DNA from: a virus
Virus record (IMG/VR): IMGVR_UViG_3300042387_001899
Location: 1-41,850 of that record
Strand: one strand, 5' to 3'
DNA: 41,850 nucleotides
The translations under genes were made by a program, and so were the position numbers. Shown piece by piece: positions 38,516-41,850 of this stretch (position 1 is its first letter; every line of letters starts with the position of its first letter). A model generated the notes under the pieces. It was not told where the DNA came from. It saw nothing but the letters and a program-made list of their open reading frames with translations, and did no database searches.

Positions 38516-39609
38516 TGAACCCACACCTACAAACCCTCGTCGATCAAACTCTCTACCGCACCGAGTATTGGCTACGGGAATTTCGCAACCCCGTCGTCCT
38601 CTGGAGCGGAGGCAAGGACAGCACCGCCATGCTGCACCTCCTCATCTTCAAGCTCGGCGTGCGGCTCCCCTGCGTGCAGTGGCGCGAACCCCGCTTCCGC
38701 CACCGCTACGCCCACAGCGACCTCCTCGCCCGCGAGTGGGACTTGACCCTCTTCGACTACGCTCCCGGCCGCATCGCCATCCAAGACGGGTTCGACATCG
38801 AGACCGGCGAGCCCCGTTTCGACTTTCTCAAATATTACCAGTGGGGCCACCACAGCGCCCTCGTCCTCAGCCTCGGCACCGAGCACCCCAAGGAAGGCGA
38901 GCCCTACTTGTGCGGCCTCACCGATGTCCTCCAGCGCCCGCTCGGCTCCTTCAACTGGCCGTGGGACGCCGCATTCCATGGCCAGAAAAGCGCCGATGTC
39001 GATCTCATTAAAGGCGGCGTGCCGCTCGCCCAGGATGTCCGCCGTGTGGATGACAGCCCCACGCAACTTTTCCTCATGCGGCATTGGACCGACGACGACA
39101 TCTTCGACTACCTCGAAGCCGAAGGCGTGCCGATGGACCCCACCCGCTACGACCGCGCCTCCGGCAAGTGGGGCCACAAGCAGGACAAATCCCACAACGC
39201 CGACTACTACCCCATCTGCTGGAACTGCGTGAACCGCCACCTCTCCGCCCCCGTGTGGTGCCCCAAGCTCCGCAGCGAGGTAAACAGCATCGCCCACCTC
39301 GCCCCCTACGAAGACAACTCCATCCCAGAGCAAGGCTTCAAACCCACATGGAATCCCAACTCGACTGTCAACGGTGTGGCGCATGTTGCTCGCACCGTTG
39401 GAGCTGGCCCGTGCTCCGGCGCGACCGCTCCGACGCCACCGGCATCCCTGCCGAATACCTCCGCACCGACTACCCCCTGCTCAAGACCGACCCCTGCGGA
39501 CGCTGCATCGCCCTCCGTGGCGAGGTCGGCCAATCCGTCGCTTGTTCCATTTATCCAAACCGCCCCGCCGCCTGCCGAGCATTTGTCCCAGGCAGCCCTC
39601 TCTGCCTAG
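38515..39609 (+). CDS. PAPS-reductase-family protein (adenine-nucleotide alpha-hydrolase, PP-loop)
   Basis: 364 aa. The PP-loop VVLWSGGKDSTAML is at about 27-40, with an adenylate-binding alpha/beta fold (LPCVQWREPRFRHRYAHSDL). WNCVNRHLSAPVWCPKL brings three cysteines near 239-254, in place of the reductase ECGLH motif. Family members reduce PAPS, or transfer sulfur in DNA/tRNA modification (DndC-like). The domain seems to end near residue 285. The remaining 80 residues, from codon 39348 on, look like the out-of-frame shadow of the CxxCxxCC gene and may be a non-functional extension after stop loss. ATG 38515 is coupled by TAATG to the previous gene. Confidence 0.78.
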   Translation: MNPHLQTLVDQTLYRTEYWLREFRNPVVLWSGGKDSTAMLHLLIFKLGVRLPCVQWREPRFRHRYAHSDLLAREWDLTLFDYAPGRIAIQDGFDIETGEPRFDFLKYYQWGHHSALVLSLGTEHPKEGEPYLCGLTDVLQRPLGSFNWPWDAAFHGQKSADVDLIKGGVPLAQDVRRVDDSPTQLFLMRHWTDDDIFDYLEAEGVPMDPTRYDRASGKWGHKQDKSHNADYYPICWNCVNRHLSAPVWCPKLRSEVNSIAHLAPYEDNSIPEQGFKPTWNPNSTVNGVAHVARTVGAGPCSGATAPTPPASLPNTSAPTTPCSRPTPADAASPSVARSANPSLVPFIQTAPPPAEHLSQAALSA

Positions 39610-39644
39610 AAGCCCGCCGATCCAAAAACCTCCCAACCCCCTAA
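39348..39644 (+). CDS. CxxCxxCC (YkgJ-like) metal-binding protein, overlapping the PAPS-reductase-like gene
   Basis: 98 aa from ATG 39348. MESQLDCQRCGACCSHRWSW carries the family signature C-x2-C-x2-C-C. DPCGRCIAL, SVACSIYPNRPAACRAFVPG and SPLCLE complete the cysteine set. YkgJ-type proteins bind zinc or iron, and many occur near phage or sulfur genes. 262 bases overlap the upstream gene in another frame. The recognisable motif shows that this frame is the real one here. Adjacent metal and sulfur chemistry suggests the two act together, for example in nucleic-acid thiolation; this is inference. Confidence 0.72.
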   Translation: MESQLDCQRCGACCSHRWSWPVLRRDRSDATGIPAEYLRTDYPLLKTDPCGRCIALRGEVGQSVACSIYPNRPAACRAFVPGSPLCLEARRSKNLPTP

Positions 39645-39650
39645 ACGCCC

Positions 39651-40154
39651 ATGTTCGCCTACAACCCCACCGTCAACGACACCTCCGGCCAAATCACCGC
39701 CGGTTACCAAACTAAATCCGCCGAAATCAAAGCCGCAGGCAACGAAGCCCTAGCCCAAGGCATCGCCTCCGGCGTCACCAACCTCGCTGGCGGAGTTATC
39801 GGAGGATTCTCCAAAGCCGCCGAAAATAAAATGACCTCCGACTATCTGGACCAGATGGCCGGCCAGTTTGCACAGACTCCAGGCATGGATGGGAAAACCC
39901 CTCTCATGTCCCAAGAGGAACTCGACAAATTCAGCAAAATGTCCCTCTCCGCCAAGCAGGGAATGATCGTTCCCAAGCAAGCCATGTTCGATCAATCCCT
40001 CAAAAACCAATACCTCGCCGCGCAGATTCAAGGATTCGGACAACGCAGCGCAATTCAGAACCAAGTCCCCCCCAACCAAGTCCCCATAGGCGGAGCCGAC
40101 GCGCAGCCGCAGGGCAATCCCGCCGGCAATATCAACATGAACTTTGTAAATTAA
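39651..40154 (+). CDS. Small internal virion-like protein (167 aa)
   Basis: The N-terminus MFAYNPTVNDTSGQITAGYQ is followed by an alanine/glycine hydrophobic stretch (ALAQGIASGVTNLAGGVIGG) and a Gln/Pro-rich tail. The style matches the next and previous virion genes. A membrane-active internal core protein is likely. No named family was recognised. It lies directly after the metal-binding gene with no regulatory gap. Confidence 0.6.
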   Translation: MFAYNPTVNDTSGQITAGYQTKSAEIKAAGNEALAQGIASGVTNLAGGVIGGFSKAAENKMTSDYLDQMAGQFAQTPGMDGKTPLMSQEELDKFSKMSLSAKQGMIVPKQAMFDQSLKNQYLAAQIQGFGQRSAIQNQVPPNQVPIGGADAQPQGNPAGNINMNFVN

Positions 40155-40155
40155 T

Positions 40156-40992
40156 ATGGCCGAACTACAACCCTCCGAACTCGACGCTTTCGCGCAAAAC
40201 TACCAGATCGCCGGCGCGGTGCCTCCACCGCCGCCCAAGCCATCCAAAGGCAATAGCTTTGATTTTAGCCGCATCGTCGTGCAGTCCGAAGAGGATTTCG
40301 CCCGGTTGCCGGAATCGCAAAAACAACTTTTGCGAAACATGAAGCAGGGCATCCAATACACCCCGCAAGCCGCCGCGGAATTCGTCGAGACCTTCAACAC
40401 CCGTCTCATGGAGCAGTCCACGCCAAAAGCCCAAGCCGAGGCGTCCGCAGCTCAGTTGTCGGCCCGCAAAACCCAACTCGATATCGGCAAGCTCGAGCAG
40501 GAGGCCATCGCCAAGGCCAAAGAGCAGGCCGAGCTCAACACCCGCAAGCAGCTTGTCCTTGAAAAAATCAACAAATACACAAACCCCCAAGCTCCAAATT
40601 TCACCGACATTTCTCCCTTGGTCGGAAAATTCGATGGCACAGCCGGAGCCATGCTTGATGCCGGTGGAGCCAATGACCAGCGAGCCGCCCAACGCGCCGA
40701 GCTTGAGCGCCTTGTCAACAACGATGTCCTAGAGCTCACCAAATTCCTCAAGCCCGTTTCCCAGGACGAATTGAAATTCCTCAAAAGCATGAGCCCCCGC
40801 CTGCACCAGAACGACACCATCTGGAGGGAATATCTCCTCGACGCCAAGTCCCGCATCGAAGGCATGGGTGGATCCGCCCCGCAAACAACCGCTCCCCAAT
40901 CCGCCCCCGCACAACCCCAGCAACCCGCCACCCGCATCATCCGCGGCCAAACTTTCGTCCAACAACCCAATGGCAACTGGCTCCCCCAATAG
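40156..40992 (+). CDS. Internal virion protein with coiled coil (278 aa)
   Basis: The start MAELQPSELDAFAQNYQIAG and a Pro-rich PPPPPKPSK segment precede a long coil (QLDIGKLEQEAIAKAKEQAE). The tail is Gln/Pro-rich and ends GQTFVQQPNGNWLPQ, a motif common at the ends of podovirus core proteins. It probably forms part of the ejected core. It overlaps the next gene by 23 bases. Confidence 0.62.
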   Translation: MAELQPSELDAFAQNYQIAGAVPPPPPKPSKGNSFDFSRIVVQSEEDFARLPESQKQLLRNMKQGIQYTPQAAAEFVETFNTRLMEQSTPKAQAEASAAQLSARKTQLDIGKLEQEAIAKAKEQAELNTRKQLVLEKINKYTNPQAPNFTDISPLVGKFDGTAGAMLDAGGANDQRAAQRAELERLVNNDVLELTKFLKPVSQDELKFLKSMSPRLHQNDTIWREYLLDAKSRIEGMGGSAPQTTAPQSAPAQPQQPATRIIRGQTFVQQPNGNWLPQ

Positions 40993-41850
40993 AGAATTCA
41001 CCTCCGACGAACTTGATGCCCTAGCAGCCGCCGAGCTGCCGGTGCAGGACGCCCCCGTTCCCCCGAACGCCTCTACGGCAATCGCCGCAAGCGGAGCGCC
41101 TGGACAGACAGGCTCACCCGAACTGATCACCGGGGAGGGGGCTCTTCCTGCCCGCGGACCCGCCATAGGCCCCGTTGCCCAGCTTGAGGCCCGCGAATAC
41201 TCCACCGAGGAACTCGACCTACTTGATCAGGCTAACAAGCCGCAGGAATTCACCACCGACGAGCTCGACCTTGAAGCCGTCGCCGCCCTTGAAGACCCAA
41301 ACTATGTCCCGACACGCGACGAGTATTTCGAGCAAAAGGCCACCAAGGAGCGCCTCAAGGCCCAAGGCAAAATCCCCGGCAACGCCGAACTTGCAGCCAA
41401 GGTTGTCGGAGGCTTGTTTGTCACTGCCGCAGATGCTTTTTACACGCTGGCTGTAGACCCAGAGGGAAGCGTGACACGCATCCCAGAGACATGGAACCGA
41501 ATAAAAGCAGGCACCCTCAAAGAGCCAAAATCAGAGACTCTTGCCAAAGCCCCCGCCACACTTCAGACCGGCATCGGCCGCGCCTCCATCGAAGCCATGA
41601 ACCTCGGTGGGTGGCTGAATCATCTTGTCCAAGGCGACCCAACTTATCGCAACGATGCCACAGGAGAGTTTCTTTTTGCGGACGCCCGCAACCCCGAAAG
41701 CCTTACCGAGATTCAAGCCCGCTTTCCAGACCAACCCATCCGAGTCACCAATCCAGAAGACCTCAAGGATTACGAATTCCAGCGGCACCTTGAAAAAAAA
41801 GGTGCCGACGCCGAATATCAAGCCCTCGGCCAAAAAACTGCGCCCACCGA
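40970..41850 (+). CDS. N-terminal part of a giant polyvalent virion protein (3' end outside window)
   Basis: 293 codons are visible from ATG 40970 to the window edge. Three degenerate repeats lie near residues 9-95: EFTSDELDALAAAEL, EYSTEELDLLDQ and EFTTDELDLEAVAAL. A hydrophobic region (VVGGLFVTAADAFYTLAV) follows at about 146-163, then polar sequence (SLTEIQARFPDQPIRV). The repeated E-[FY]-[ST]-[ST]-[DE]-ELD unit recalls the N-termini of giant injected virion proteins. It may be the first part of the protein cut at the left edge of the window. Confidence 0.6.
   Translation, partial: MATGSPNREFTSDELDALAAAELPVQDAPVPPNASTAIAASGAPGQTGSPELITGEGALPARGPAIGPVAQLEAREYSTEELDLLDQANKPQEFTTDELDLEAVAALEDPNYVPTRDEYFEQKATKERLKAQGKIPGNAELAAKVVGGLFVTAADAFYTLAVDPEGSVTRIPETWNRIKAGTLKEPKSETLAKAPATLQTGIGRASIEAMNLGGWLNHLVQGDPTYRNDATGEFLFADARNPESLTEIQARFPDQPIRVTNPEDLKDYEFQRHLEKKGADAEYQALGQKTAPT

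Noticed and set aside
1-41850. Insertion sequences or transposases
   Set aside because: No transposase-type protein or terminal inverted repeats with target duplication were seen; only the phage integrase is present.

Overview
The window is almost entirely the genome of one temperate, podovirus-like tailed phage. Both edges cut open reading frames, so it is a segment of the phage map rather than a closed molecule. The host is a high-GC bacterium with strongly C-ending codons. Two lipobox proteins, one of them spanin-like next to holin-like genes, point to a diderm (Gram-negative) envelope. The coding style and some protein families recall phages of Verrucomicrobiota, but that is an impression the sequence alone cannot prove. 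No DNA polymerase, sheath, tail-tube or tape-measure gene is visible, whereas portal, SU10-type capsid, adaptor, nozzle and internal virion proteins are.

Layout. (1) 1-5476: the end of a giant virion 'polyvalent' protein with an HEFGH metallopeptidase motif. It is interrupted by one in-frame TAA, after which the same frame stays open for another 461 codons, and a 65-aa gene follows. (2) 5477-7751, minus strand: tyrosine integrase, a phage attachment site made of the 3' half of a tRNA-Thr(CGT) gene, a PEGA-like lipoprotein, a membrane-anchored small protein and a ribbon-helix-helix (RHH) regulator. (3) 7910-8963, plus strand: a second RHH regulator facing the first across an operator-rich gap, an excisionase-like protein and four small proteins. 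(4) 8967-14140: recombination and replication genes (Sak4-like ATPase, PD-(D/E)XK nuclease, SSB, RuvC-like resolvase, RepA/DnaB-like helicase), ending in an iteron and hairpin array that looks like the origin. (5) 14148-17578: a zinc-finger protein, a probable small terminase, and a chain of six overlapping small genes, most of them assembled from a shared modular set (MSDTPETDA start, LERERDEAR middle, LDQLKEGGK end), followed by an NrdR-like zinc ribbon. (6) 17575-26126: large terminase, scaffold, major capsid, portal and adaptor. (7) 26167-29515: fibre and appendage proteins. (8) 29517-30591: two holin-like proteins, a spanin-like lipoprotein and an L,D-transpeptidase-like lysis enzyme. (9) 30588-36473: a metallophosphoesterase, a winged-helix-like protein, the tail nozzle and a repeat-rich tail fibre. 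(10) 36473-41850: internal virion proteins interrupted by a PAPS-reductase-family gene that overlaps a CxxCxxCC (YkgJ-like) gene, ending in the N-terminus of another giant protein.

How it works together. Int, the excisionase-like protein and the attachment site would drive integration and excision. The divergent RHH pair with its AGTAGCACC repeats, also present in front of int, is a plausible lysogeny switch in place of a CI/Cro pair. The helicase plus iterons would start replication on host polymerase, with a phage annealing and resolution set. Nearly all plus-strand genes overlap by ATGA, GTGA or TAATG, which suggests long, translationally coupled operons. The most notable unexplained items are the RHH switch, the modular small-gene array, the iteron/hairpin locus, the interrupted polyvalent gene and the overprinted sulfur-type gene pair.
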